From contig NZ_PPGH01000035.1 in NCBI RefSeq assembly GCF_002958735.1, forward strand, positions 336,001-400,000: DNA of 64,000 nucleotides, given 5' to 3'. This document shows, in pieces, positions 54,384-62,439 of the stretch. Under the pieces are notes generated by a model. It made no database searches. It saw only the letters and a list, made by a program, of their open reading frames with translations, and was not told the origin of the DNA. The translations under genes and the position numbers were made by a program. Position 1 is the first letter of the stretch. Every line of letters starts with the position of its first letter. The DNA is from Chromatium okenii. Lineage in GTDB: Bacteria; Pseudomonadota; Gammaproteobacteria; Chromatiales; Chromatiaceae.

Positions 54384-54668
54384 ATGTTACTTGATGTCAT
54401 TCATGTGACGGCTAAGGCTGATTTCAGCCTTTTACTTGAATTTGAGAACGGGGAACGCCGCTACTTTGAGATGGCGCCCTACATGGATCAAAAGCCTTGG
54501 GTGCGCCTAAAATCTAGTCATGCTTTTCTAGGTGCCTATGTCGAAAACGGCACTGTCACTTGGCCCGGAAATATTGATATTGATCCTGAAACTCTCTACG
54601 AATGCTCACTTCCTGAAAAATCATTTCTGACTGTTTGTCCTGATATAGCAATCACCGCTTCAACCTGA
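54384..54668 (+). CDS. DUF2442 protein
   Basis: 94 residues: DVIHVTAKADFSLLLEFENGERRYFEM.. and VENGTVTWPGNIDIDPETLYE, the full DUF2442 domain. The last about 20 residues (SLPEKSFLTV.. AITAST) go beyond the usual end and the stop lies inside module L, whose palindrome is missing, so the original 3' end was probably altered by a deletion. Confidence 0.88.
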   Translation: MLLDVIHVTAKADFSLLLEFENGERRYFEMAPYMDQKPWVRLKSSHAFLGAYVENGTVTWPGNIDIDPETLYECSLPEKSFLTVCPDIAITAST

Positions 54669-54720
54669 CTGAATGAAAATGCCCGCTGCTTGATTGAAAA
54701 ATCGGGCGGCGGGTTTTTTT
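54654..54720 (+). repeat. Array module L (5'-truncated)
   Basis: Starts at ACCGCTTCAACCTGACTG, without the palindrome; terminator complete. The upstream reading frame runs into it. Confidence 0.85.
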
Positions 54721-54775
54721 GTGGGTGGAGTGGTTTATAATTAAGTCACAGCAATTGCCGCAACGGAGTTGACGA
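54721..54775 (+). promoter_or_regulatory. Cassette leader with TATAAT (copy 3)
   Basis: TATAAT at 54736-54741 in the same sequence context as at 48425 and 55905. Confidence 0.55.
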
Positions 54776-55048
54776 ATGCCGACGATTAGCATGTTTTATG
54801 GGATTCTTATTCGGATGTTTTTTTATGATACCGATTGCCATCATGTCCCTCACATCCATGCCGATTATCAAGGTCAGGTGGCGGTTTACGCTATTGCGGA
54901 TGGTGTAGTGCTTGCGGGTTCTTTACTAGTTAAAAAACATAAAATTGTTGTTGCTTGGATAGCCATTCATCAAGATGATTTATTAGCTGACTGGCAGCTC
55001 GCTGTTAATGGCAAGAAACCTTTCACAATTAGAGGTTTAGATCAATGA
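54776..55048 (+). CDS. DUF4160 protein
   Basis: 90 residues: MPTISMFYGILIRMFF, CHHVPHIHADYQGQVAVYAI, VAWIAIHQDDLLADWQLAVNG. Same subgroup as the gene at 54102, but diverged in the body, which argues that the leader and start were kept or converted while the rest drifted. Coupled to the next gene by ATGA. Confidence 0.9.
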   Translation: MPTISMFYGILIRMFFYDTDCHHVPHIHADYQGQVAVYAIADGVVLAGSLLVKKHKIVVAWIAIHQDDLLADWQLAVNGKKPFTIRGLDQ

Positions 55049-55311
55049 AAATTCTATCGGTAACGCCACGCAAAGATCATCAATTAGAAGTGATTACAGA
55101 TGATGGAACCTGTGGTCTTTTTGATGTTCGTCCTTATTTGAATGCAGAAGCATTTACGCCGTTACAGGAGATGACTGCTTTTTGTCACATTTATAATGGC
55201 GGTTATTTTATTGAATGGGATTGCGGCGCTGATTTATCTGCGGACACGATTGCAGCACATTGGCAACCTCGCTGCGTAGCCGCTGTTTGGCGATCTGACT
55301 GGGTGAGATGA
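55045..55311 (+). CDS. DUF2442 protein
   Basis: 88 residues. VTPRKDHQLEVITDDGTCGLFDVRPYLN and GYFIEWDCGADLSADTIAAHW are DUF2442. The last residues (QPRCVAAVWRSDWVR) are read from module M, whose first part is lost, so the original stop has been replaced. Confidence 0.87.
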   Translation: MKILSVTPRKDHQLEVITDDGTCGLFDVRPYLNAEAFTPLQEMTAFCHIYNGGYFIEWDCGADLSADTIAAHWQPRCVAAVWRSDWVR

Positions 55312-55360
55312 GAATGAAAATACCCGCCGCTTGGTTTTGAATTGAGCGGCGGGTTTTTTT
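55276..55360 (+). repeat. Array module M (5'-truncated)
   Basis: Begins within the palindrome (GTAGCCGCTGTTTGGCG), short spacer, terminator with seven Ts. Confidence 0.85.
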
Positions 55361-55379
55361 AATGAACTTGGATGATTAA

Positions 55380-55583
55380 ATGAAATGTACACAATACTTT
55401 TTATCAACTCGTCAGCGTGCAGATCGCGCTTGCATTGAGTTTGTTATTCAACATCCAGCGCAAGAGTTGATTCAACAAGATGGCAGAATTCGGCGTTGGG
55501 CATCAATTTCAGAAGCCAATGGTAAATATCTTCGGGTTGTGTTGCTGCCTGATGGTGAGACTGTTCACAATGCTTTTTTTTGA
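55380..55583 (+). CDS. DUF4258-like protein of a toxin-antitoxin-like pair, second copy
   Basis: 67 residues: ACIEFVIQHPAQELIQQDGRIRRWASISEANGKYLRVVLLPDGETVHNAFF. It shares the G-R-I-R-x-W, Y-L-R-V-V and D-G-x-T-x-H-N-A-F series with 50826-51086, but ends right after the NAFF, two or three residues short of the D-R-x-F end (the next bases read GATCGAGGGTTT after a TGA). A base loss may have cut it. Confidence 0.6.
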   Translation: MKCTQYFLSTRQRADRACIEFVIQHPAQELIQQDGRIRRWASISEANGKYLRVVLLPDGETVHNAFF

Positions 55584-55595
55584 TCGAGGGTTTGC

Positions 55596-55796
55596 ATGAT
55601 GAAAATAAAATACTTTCAGGATACGGACACACTCTATATTGAATTACGCAGCGTAGATATTGCAGAAACGCGAGATTTAGATGAAAACACGTTAATTGAT
55701 GTGGATGCTACTGGGAACATTTGTGGCATTACGGTAGAACATGCGCAACAACGCGCAAATTACCCAAACTTTTCGTTTGAACAAATTGCCGCATAA
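55596..55796 (+). CDS. DUF2283 protein, second copy
   Basis: 66 residues: KIKYFQDTDTLYIELRSVDIAETRDLDENTLIDVDATGNICGITVEHA, a clear DUF2283. GAGG lies before the paired ATGs at 55596 and 55599. Partner of the gene 12 bp upstream, as in the pair at 50826-51298. Confidence 0.84.
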   Translation: MMKIKYFQDTDTLYIELRSVDIAETRDLDENTLIDVDATGNICGITVEHAQQRANYPNFSFEQIAA

Positions 55797-55813
55797 CAGC
55801 AAAAGCAGCATTG

Positions 55814-55904
55814 GTTGGGTTGCCGCTCTTGGGCGACCTGACTGGGTAAGATGAGAATGAAAATGCCCGCCGCTTGATTGAAAAATTGGGCGGCGGGTTT
55901 TTTG
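55814..55904 (+). repeat. Array module N
   Basis: Palindrome with loop GCTCTTGG, short spacer, full terminator. Confidence 0.9.
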
Positions 55905-55958
55905 TGGGTGGAGTGGTTTATAATTAAGTCACAGCAATTGCCGCAACGGAGTTGACGA
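55905..55958 (+). promoter_or_regulatory. Cassette leader with TATAAT (copy 4)
   Basis: TATAAT at 55919-55924, same leader as at 54059 and 54721, ahead of the interrupted DUF4160 gene. Confidence 0.55.
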
Positions 55959-56047
55959 ATGCCGACCATTAGCATGTTTTATGGGATATTGGTGTCTATG
56001 TATACATTGGATACTCAAAAACATCATCTGCCTCATATTCATGTTAG

Positions 56048-57272
56048 GGAAACACTGATTAAATAGCCAGCATCGTTGCGATCTAAATGATAAAATAGGC
56101 ATCAGTCGTAATGTAAATATGATACCAGCATGAAACAATTTTCTTTTGCACAATCAGAATTTTTAGCAAAAAAGAAAACGACGCGCCGTGAACGTTTTCT
56201 CAATGATATGGAAAAAATTGTTCCATGGTCAACTTTGGTTAAAGCATTGACACCTTATTACTACCCTGATAGTCAAGGTAAGCGTGGTCGTCCGCCAATA
56301 GGATTAGAGCGGATGTTAAGGATGTACTTTGTACAGCAATGGTATCATCTTGCTGATGAGGCACTGGAAGATGCAATTTACGATAGTCAATCATTACTGC
56401 AATTCATAGGTATTGATTTGAGTGTTGAAGCGGTACCAGATGCAACAACACTGTTGAAATTTCGCCATTTACTCGAACGTCATGCACTGACTACAGTGAT
56501 TTTTTCTACAATCAATGCGCAGTTACGCGAGAAAGGATTGTTGTTAAATCAAGGGACAATCGTTGATGCGACCATTATCAATGCCCCTTCTTCAACAAAA
56601 AACGAAGCAAAAGAACGCGATCCAGAAATGCATTCTACTCGCAAGGGAAATCAATGGTATTTCGGAATGAAAGCACACATTGGTGTTGACGTTAATTCTG
56701 GGTTAGTGCATACCGTGGTTGGCACGGCGGCAAATGAGCATGATGTCACTCAAGTTGAAAACATTTTACATGGTCAAGAACAAAAAGTTTTTGGTGATGC
56801 TGGCTACACTGGTGCAGATAAACGCGAAAAAGTTAAAAACAAATTTAATGAAAAAGTAGTCAGTTGGAATATCGCTGAAAAACGTTCTAAAGTTGAAAAA
56901 ATGGATGATGGTTTGTTGAAAAATCTCACGCAACAGATTGAAAAAATTAAGGCGCAAATACGCGCGCGTGTTGAACATCCATTTCACATTATTAAAAATC
57001 TATTTATGCACCGTAAGGTACGTTATAAAGGGCTTGCGAAAAACACTGCGCAACTACAAACTTTGTTTGCTCTGGCTAATCTCTTAATAGCAAAAAAGGC
57101 GCTGTTAAAAGCCTAATATAGAGTTCACAGCATAAGAGTACCTTAATTTTACCTAATAAAGAGGTTGACTATTTTGAATCACTAAAGCAAAAACTATTTA
57201 TTTAATATCCCCTCTATAAAAATATGCTTTTAAAAAGGCAACGTGGAGAACATTAAATAGATCAGCGGTTCC
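56048..57272 (+). mobile_element. IS5-family insertion sequence, 1,225 bp
   Basis: Imperfect terminal inverted repeats (GGAAACACTGATT and, on the other strand, GGAACCGCTGATC) and a 4-bp target duplication TTAG at 56044-56047 and 57273-57276, which fits the YTAR preference of IS5. One transposase gene. The intact host gene can be rebuilt, so the insertion is recent. Confidence 0.93.
56130..57116 (+). CDS. IS5-family transposase
   Basis: 328 residues with an N-terminal DUF772-type domain (GRPPIGLERMLRMYFVQQWYHLADEALEDAIYDS) and a DDE domain: IVDATI, GDAGYTG and RARVEHPFHIIK supply the Asp, Asp and Glu. KGNQWYFGMKAHIGVD is typical of the IS5 subgroup. No frameshift, so probably active. Confidence 0.95.
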   Translation: MKQFSFAQSEFLAKKKTTRRERFLNDMEKIVPWSTLVKALTPYYYPDSQGKRGRPPIGLERMLRMYFVQQWYHLADEALEDAIYDSQSLLQFIGIDLSVEAVPDATTLLKFRHLLERHALTTVIFSTINAQLREKGLLLNQGTIVDATIINAPSSTKNEAKERDPEMHSTRKGNQWYFGMKAHIGVDVNSGLVHTVVGTAANEHDVTQVENILHGQEQKVFGDAGYTGADKREKVKNKFNEKVVSWNIAEKRSKVEKMDDGLLKNLTQQIEKIKAQIRARVEHPFHIIKNLFMHRKVRYKGLAKNTAQLQTLFALANLLIAKKALLKA

Positions 57273-57469
57273 TTAGGTACAATGAATACAAAATCGTGTT
57301 GGCAATTCCTAATGGTGAGATACTGGAAGGTCAATTACCGAACCGCCAAATGAAATTGTTGCAAGCGTGGATTGAATTGCATCAGGATGAGTTGATGGCA
57401 GATTGGTTTTTAGCGTCCAGCGGGCAAACTCCATTTAAAATAGATCCATTACGTTAAGGAGATTCAGAA

Positions 57470-57700
57470 ATGGCACCAGATGCTATTCAGGTCAAACCAT
57501 TACCTGATTTTCGTCTTGAAGTTGATTTCGCAACAGGCGAACATCGCGTTTTTGATATGAAGCCGTATCTTTCATATCCCGCATTCGCGCCACTAGCTGA
57601 TGATAATTTATTTATGAAAGCATTCATTGTTCATGGCGTCATCACTTGGAACGATGAAATCGATCTTTCTCCTGATACGCTTTATTTATTAGCCGCGTAG
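57470..57700 (+). CDS. DUF2442 protein
   Basis: 76 residues: IQVKPLPDFRLEVDFATGEHRVFDMKPYL and VHGVITWNDEIDLSPDTLYLLA, complete DUF2442. AAGGAG stands 8 bases before the ATG. It is the partner of the IS-split DUF4160 gene. Confidence 0.88.
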   Translation: MAPDAIQVKPLPDFRLEVDFATGEHRVFDMKPYLSYPAFAPLADDNLFMKAFIVHGVITWNDEIDLSPDTLYLLAA

Positions 57701-57800
57701 GTTGGGTTGCTGCTGTTTGGCGACTTGACTGGGTGAGATTGAGCTTGAGAATGAAAATGTCCGCCGCTTGATTGGAGAATTGGGCGGCGGGTTTTTTGTG
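57701..57800 (+). repeat. Array module O
   Basis: Last module of the array; short spacer with a small insertion (GATTGAGCTTGAG); terminator ends TTTTTTGTG, joined to the C-rich palindrome at 57801 exactly as in modules D and G. Confidence 0.9.
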
Positions 57801-58097
57801 AGCCCCCCTTTGGAAAAGGGGGGTTAGGGGGATTTAATCAAATAGGGCTTTTTCAATGCTACCTTATCGTAAAGAAAATAAGCTATTAGCACGAGAATTG
57901 CGCAATCATGCCACCGAAGCTGAACGTCTATTATGGGAACAGTTACGGTGGAAACAGATATTAAATGTGCCTTTTTACCGGCAAAAATCGTTAGCCAATT
58001 TCATTGTTGATTTTTACTGTGCTGCGGCGTCTTATTTCATAATATCCCAACCGCTTTATCTCATAAATCCCCCCAACCACCCTAACCCCCCTTTTTC
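57801..58097 (+). mobile_element. Second DUF559 element, internally deleted and cut by IS1
   Basis: Left end 57801-57835 is the 35-bp palindrome; the right end begins at about 58064 (AAATCCCCCCAACC) and is broken off at 58097 by the IS1-type element. The interior matches the full element except that the DNA between GCTGCGGCG and TCTTATTTCAT is missing, about 170 bp of the nuclease gene. Confidence 0.72.
57856..58040 (+). pseudogene. DUF559 gene with internal deletion
   Basis: The first 58 codons match 51641-52006 almost exactly, through ANFIVDFYCAAA. The second half, with the Glu of the active site, is deleted; the frame then runs into the element end and the neighbouring IS. Not functional. 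Confidence 0.85.
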
Positions 58098-58916
58098 GGT
58101 AGTGATCCTATTTATAGGGTACATTTGCGAACTCTACCTATTTTTCTGGTTGATAGCGTTGCATTATAGTGATGTATGAAATACCAAATTTCTCCGATAT
58201 GGTTGGTAAGTTTTTTAGAAAATGATAAGGTTTTTCTCACTAATCGAGAGATGCGTTGTCGAAACGTACAGTTCAATCGCTCAATATGATTTGTTCGTTC
58301 ACTTTTTTTGCCAACAGATCGATGGCGTTTTGATGGAAGTATCATTCCATAAGCTGCCCAAAAATCGGTATAACTTACTGCGCATTGGCGATAAACAGGA
58401 GGCAAAGAATTCCATAATCCACGTGCAGATTTTTCACTTCTATCTCCAATGTACGCGCCAACAATTTCACGTGTGCGAGTATCGATCGCCAACCAAAGTC
58501 ATTGTTTATTCTTGAGTTTATGTACAAATGACCACATTTCATCACACTCAATCGTGATTCGTCCCCGGCGCTTTTTACTCACTTCAACGTGACGTGGAAC
58601 TGATTCGTATTTTTTGTTTACATAGCGTTGTAGCCAAGATTTTGAGATGCCAACGATTCGAGTAATAGCGGCTAAAGAAACCCCTCTAAAAGTAAGCGAT
58701 CAATCAAAGATTTCTTTTCATCAGAGATCTCGCCCTTAGCAGGGTTTAATACAAATTGCCGTCCACAGTCTTTACATCGGTACATTTGCTTATTGGTAGC
58801 GTTAAAACCGTTTTTGACGAAAAATTGAGAGTGGCATTCGGGACAGTGCATAAAAATAACTCCAACTGAAGTACATGGCGGTATTTTAATTTTATCCTAT
58901 AGATAGAATTACTACC
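58098..58916 (-). mobile_element. IS1-family element, decayed
   Basis: 819 bp with imperfect inverted ends, GGTAGTGATCCTATTTATAG on the left and GGTAGTAATTCTATCTATAG read from the right. No target duplication: the 9 bases on the left (CCCTTTTTC) and right (CCCACAAAA) differ. The flanks are a broken DUF559 element and a truncated gene, so an adjacent deletion probably followed insertion. Confidence 0.85.
58112..58851 (-). pseudogene. IS1 transposase with a frameshift and a nonsense codon
   Basis: From ATG 58851: MHCPECHSQFFVKNG.. CKDCGRQFV, the zinc-ribbon InsA part, then a helix-turn-helix segment in another frame after a base loss near 58685 (TTAGAGGGGTT), then a TGA at about 58503 where a Trp codon is expected before LWLAIDTRTREIVG. 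The InsB part (GDRS, SYTDFWAAY, GKKSERTNHIERLNC.. RQR, HHYNA) is otherwise complete. The two lesions lie apart from the usual IS1 programmed shift, so it is dead. Confidence 0.82.
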
Positions 58917-59184
58917 CCCACAAAACCGTTGCTTTGATTGGCAATGATATTTGATGAAGTGAAGGTGTAAGTGTCATATTGCTTACTATCATTGCCGTTA
59001 TAAAACAACAACAACAACCCGTTAAATCTGTTCCCTCAATACCGGTAATTTCCACAAATTCATTAGTATCTATTCCTGTATTGTCATAATGAATCTCGTT
59101 GATAAATACGATTGGCGTTGCATAAACGCTATTGACGCATAAAATCGTTATTGCACTCAAAACAATCATTTTTAAATGTGTCAT
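58917..59184 (-). pseudogene. Lamin-tail-domain protein, N-terminal remnant
   Basis: Begins with a signal peptide (MTHLKMIVLSAITILCVNS) and FINEIHYDNTGIDTNEFVEI, the start of a lamin-tail domain as in secreted ExeM-type nucleases. After LTG the frame shifts within a run of TTG triplets; LLLLFYNGNDSKQYDTYTF continues in the next frame. It ends abruptly at the IS1 border with about 90 codons left. Confidence 0.75.
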
Positions 59185-59229
59185 TGATAATCTCGGCAGT
59201 GTTGATTTAGGAATGCACCAAGCACGTTC

Positions 59230-60471
59230 TTAATTGGCAGAACCTCGCCCATAATGCGCATCAACGTATTCATCAACCATGCGCTTGAATTGTTCGGCAA
59301 TGCCTTCGCCTTTTAATGTTGCCACCTTTTCACCATCAATAAATACCGGCGCGGCGGGATGTTCACCGCTGCCCGGTAAACTAATACCGATATTGGCGTG
59401 TTTACTTTCGCCGGGACCATTCACAACGCAGCCCATTACTGCAACCTGCATCGTCTCCACTCCGGGATATTGACTGCGCCATGTCGGCATCTGCTCGCGC
59501 AAATAACCCTGAATGTTTTGCGCCAGATGTTGAAACGTATCGCTGGAAGTGCGCCCACAGCCGGGGCAAGCCGTGACCATCGGCGCAAAAGAACGCAGCC
59601 CCATCGTCTGCAAAATCTCTTGTGCAACAATCACTTCCCGCGTTCGCGCCTCGCCCGGCGCGGGCGTCAACGAGACGCGAATCGTGTCGCCAATCCCTTC
59701 CTGCAACAGCACCGCCAGCGCCGCCGTCGAGCCAACAATTCCTTTTGAACCCATGCCCGCCTCGGTCAAACCGAGATGCAGCGCGTAATCGCTCCGCGCT
59801 GCGAGCTGGCGATAAACTGCAATTAAATCCTGTACCCCACTCATTTTGCAGGATAAAATGATCTGGTCTTGTGATAAACCGAGGGCGACGGCACGCTCGG
59901 CACTGGAGATCGCCGACTCCACCATCGCCGCGTGCATCACCGCGCTCACCTCTCGCGGCGCGGCGGCACGAGCGTTTTCATCCATCAATCGCGCAATCAA
60001 TTCCTGATCCAAACTGCCCCAATTGACGCCGATCCGCACCGGACGCTGATAACGACACGCCAATTCAATCATCGTCGCAAATTGACTATCGCGTTTTTCG
60101 CCGGTACCGACGTTGCCGGGATTGATACGATATTTCGCGAGTGCTTGAGCACACTCAGGATAATCGGTTAATAACCGATGTCCATTAAAATGAAAATCTC
60201 CAATCAATGGTACTGCGCAGCCCTGCGCATCAAGTGCATCACGAATAAAAGGCACCGCTTTAGCTGCGGCTTCGTGATTGACGGTAATTCGCACCAATTC
60301 CGATCCAGCGCGTGCTAAATCAGCAACTTGGCGCACAGTTGCCGCAATATCGGCAGTATCCGTATTCGTCATTGATTGAATGACAATTGGATAATTTCCG
60401 CCCACCTGAATTGCACCGATAGCGACGGGAATTGTGGCATGGCGAGTGATTAAAGTTGGCGCTGTATTCAT
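59230..60471 (-). CDS. ispG: 4-hydroxy-3-methylbut-2-enyl-diphosphate synthase
   Basis: 413 residues. Penultimate enzyme of the MEP isoprenoid pathway; reduces methylerythritol cyclodiphosphate with electrons from its [4Fe-4S] cluster. The TIM-barrel part has [32 protein letters not shown] and IGVNWGSLD. Cluster ligands are the Cys residues in ACPGCGRT and GCVVNGPGE, plus the Glu of the latter. Full length, no lesions. Confidence 0.97.
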   Translation of the reverse strand: MNTAPTLITRHATIPVAIGAIQVGGNYPIVIQSMTNTDTADIAATVRQVADLARAGSELVRITVNHEAAAKAVPFIRDALDAQGCAVPLIGDFHFNGHRLLTDYPECAQALAKYRINPGNVGTGEKRDSQFATMIELACRYQRPVRIGVNWGSLDQELIARLMDENARAAAPREVSAVMHAAMVESAISSAERAVALGLSQDQIILSCKMSGVQDLIAVYRQLAARSDYALHLGLTEAGMGSKGIVGSTAALAVLLQEGIGDTIRVSLTPAPGEARTREVIVAQEILQTMGLRSFAPMVTACPGCGRTSSDTFQHLAQNIQGYLREQMPTWRSQYPGVETMQVAVMGCVVNGPGESKHANIGISLPGSGEHPAAPVFIDGEKVATLKGEGIAEQFKRMVDEYVDAHYGRGSAN

Positions 60472-60506
60472 AACAAGTTCTGCACATTTATTGGTTGTGT
60501 GAATTT

Positions 60507-60539
60507 CCCACTTTGAAAAAAGGGGGTGAGGGGTGATTT
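60507..60539. repeat. Diverged C-rich palindrome
   Basis: CCCACTTTGAAAAAAGGGGG-TGAGGGGTGATTT resembles the 35-bp ends of the DUF559 elements. A degraded solo end upstream of ispG. Confidence 0.55.
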
Positions 60540-60631
60540 AAGATGTCGCATCAAGTATAAACCAGCGCATCATATTTATAAACAGTCGTGCGATTTTTAA
60601 TCCGTCTGCTCGCAGCGACGACGATGGTTAT

Positions 60632-62296
60632 TTATTCGTCAGGTTCTGTCTCATCCAATGAGATATTAAACTGTTCCTCAGTGTTCGATTTGGCGGCAGT
60701 TTTCAACACCGAATGCAACAGCGGTAAATCAATCAGTTCTCGCTTTTCAATCATATCCTGCACGGTCACAATGCGAATCACCGGATCATCACGATGAAAT
60801 AGCACATGATGATAAAAACCGGCATCCAGCGCCTCTTTTTTCATGTCAGCAGTGGGCTTTTGCAGCGTGATAAAAATGCCCATCACGGCTTTTTCACGGA
60901 TGCGGTCACTGTTCAATTTAGCAATATCGCCGCGACCAACTTTGCCCGATTTCACCTGAAAGACAACGGGCGCAGTGCAATTGGAATCAGTGGCAATATA
61001 AACAATGCCATCAATGCCGCGATCTGCGCCTTTCTTTTCATTGATGATTGCGTGATTTTTGCTGTAAGTTAATATCGCCCATTTTTCAAACTCTTTGCGC
61101 ACCCGATCATCTTTTTTATTCGCCAGCGCAATCGCTGATTCCATATCACGCGGAATTCCGTTTAACGTGATCGTATTGAGAAGCGCAGCACCGAATTGGT
61201 CTTCTAAGCGTTTGAGTACGACAGCAATGCTCTGATAAGTAATATCAATTCCAATCCACTGGCGCTTTAATCGCTGCGCAACTGCAACTGTCGTTCCGCA
61301 GCCGCAATACGCATCCAGAATGACATCGCCTTTATTGCTGCTGGCTTGAATGATGCGCTCCAATAACGCCTCTGGCTTTTGCGTGGGATAACCGAGGCGT
61401 TCTCTGCTAGTGTTGCCAATGCGTTCAATCTCAACCCAATTGCTGTCAATTGGCTTACCTGGTCGTTCATCAAGATATACTTTTAATCCATCTAAACGTG
61501 GTCTGCCATCAAGTTTCGTTAGAATTTTCCCTTCTTCCCATAATCTTTCAAGTTGTTTCTCACTAAATGCCCATCCTCTGTTTTTAGCCGGTCTGGTGCC
61601 GCGCCAAATGAAATTGCGACTGGTATTGCCAGAAAGTGTTAAATCTTGACCTGTAAATAAACGACCGTTTTCATCTGGTTTATAGCGTTTGAGCTGCGCA
61701 GGAGAATAAATATTATGGAGTTTATTCCACACAAAGTCCTGACTTTTCGTGTAAAAAAGGATGATGTCATTTGAGCGTACATAACCACGAGTTTTCATGT
61801 TATGCGCATTAGTGCGTGGCCATACTATCTCGTTTAAATAATCTCCACCCCGCGCACAAAACACGCTATCTAAAATCAGCTTCAAATAATGCGACGCGGT
61901 GGGATCGCAGTGCAAATAAAAGCTGCCAGTGGGTTTCAATACGCGCTGAATCTCATTCACCCGCTGCGTCATACTCACGAGATAGGATAATAAGCCGCTG
62001 CGCCCCAACACTGCATCCAATCCTTTAATCAATTCAATGGTCTGGCGCGTATAACGTCCGCCTTCATTGCCAATGATCTCCATTAAAGCGCGATCCGCCA
62101 ACGCATTCCACGTCCAAGTATCAATAAAGGCTTGCGCTTGCGCCTGATCTTCCTTGCCGACATTGGTATAAATCTGAAAATAATTGCGCTTGGAGTTAAA
62201 TGGCGGGTCGATATAACACAGATCAATGCTGTCTTTTTCAAGTTTATTGCGCAGCACGTCCAGATTGTCGCCATAATACAGTTCGCTGTTATTCAT
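60632..62296 (-). CDS. DNA methyltransferase fused to an Mrr-like nuclease domain
   Basis: 554 residues from the ATG at 62296 (a GTG start at 62305 is possible). The methyltransferase part has the catalytic DPPF (in CYIDPPFNSKRNYF), GSFYLHCDPTASHYLK, a PTQKPEALLERII segment and the SAM-binding DAYCGCGTT, the order of a beta-class N6-adenine or N4-cytosine enzyme. The last 130 residues have an Mrr-type core: ADRGIDGIVYI with Asp, then VVFQVKSGKVG with Q-x-K, and KAVMGIFITL. A single chain could thus both methylate and cleave, or the nuclease domain may only bind DNA. No separate specificity or restriction gene is adjacent. Confidence 0.88.
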   Translation of the reverse strand: MNNSELYYGDNLDVLRNKLEKDSIDLCYIDPPFNSKRNYFQIYTNVGKEDQAQAQAFIDTWTWNALADRALMEIIGNEGGRYTRQTIELIKGLDAVLGRSGLLSYLVSMTQRVNEIQRVLKPTGSFYLHCDPTASHYLKLILDSVFCARGGDYLNEIVWPRTNAHNMKTRGYVRSNDIILFYTKSQDFVWNKLHNIYSPAQLKRYKPDENGRLFTGQDLTLSGNTSRNFIWRGTRPAKNRGWAFSEKQLERLWEEGKILTKLDGRPRLDGLKVYLDERPGKPIDSNWVEIERIGNTSRERLGYPTQKPEALLERIIQASSNKGDVILDAYCGCGTTVAVAQRLKRQWIGIDITYQSIAVVLKRLEDQFGAALLNTITLNGIPRDMESAIALANKKDDRVRKEFEKWAILTYSKNHAIINEKKGADRGIDGIVYIATDSNCTAPVVFQVKSGKVGRGDIAKLNSDRIREKAVMGIFITLQKPTADMKKEALDAGFYHHVLFHRDDPVIRIVTVQDMIEKRELIDLPLLHSVLKTAAKSNTEEQFNISLDETEPDE

Positions 62297-62405
62297 GCTT
62301 TTCACTCTGTAGTTTGTTGGATGTTGCCGCTGTTGGCAATGGCGATAAATAATACTAACATCATTGTCACTGAATTAAAAGTTAGCGAATAAAAGCGGCG
62401 ATAAT

Positions 62406-62434
62406 GTTGGGTTGATTGCATCAACCCAACCTAC
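62406..62434 (-). repeat. GTAGGTTGGGTTG-type palindrome
   Basis: Arms GTTGGGTTGA and TCAACCCAAC with GTAG outside, read on the reverse strand. It is the same palindrome family as the first part of the array modules but stands alone, just after the Nudix gene end. Confidence 0.65.
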
Positions 62435-62439
62435 AATTG

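Larger units (their letters stand above)
55959..57457 (+). pseudogene. DUF4160 gene split by an IS5-family element
   Basis: The first 89 bases encode MPTISMFYGILVSMYTLDTQ, then KHHLPHIHV. After the insertion (56048-57272) the gene resumes at 57277 with YNEYKIVLAIPNGEILEGQL, PNRQMKLLQAWIELHQDELMADW and FKIDPLR. Removing the IS and one copy of TTAG joins the two parts in frame (HIHV-R-YNEY), giving a normal 90-residue DUF4160. Its DUF2442 partner at 57470 is intact. Confidence 0.9.

Noticed and set aside
47287..57800. Array modules as classical integron attC sites
   Set aside because: GTTGGGT and ACCCAAC fit the core-site consensus, but they come in the reverse order for attC, the structure is a perfect hairpin joined to a terminator, and there is no intI or attI here. 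A different mechanism cannot be excluded.
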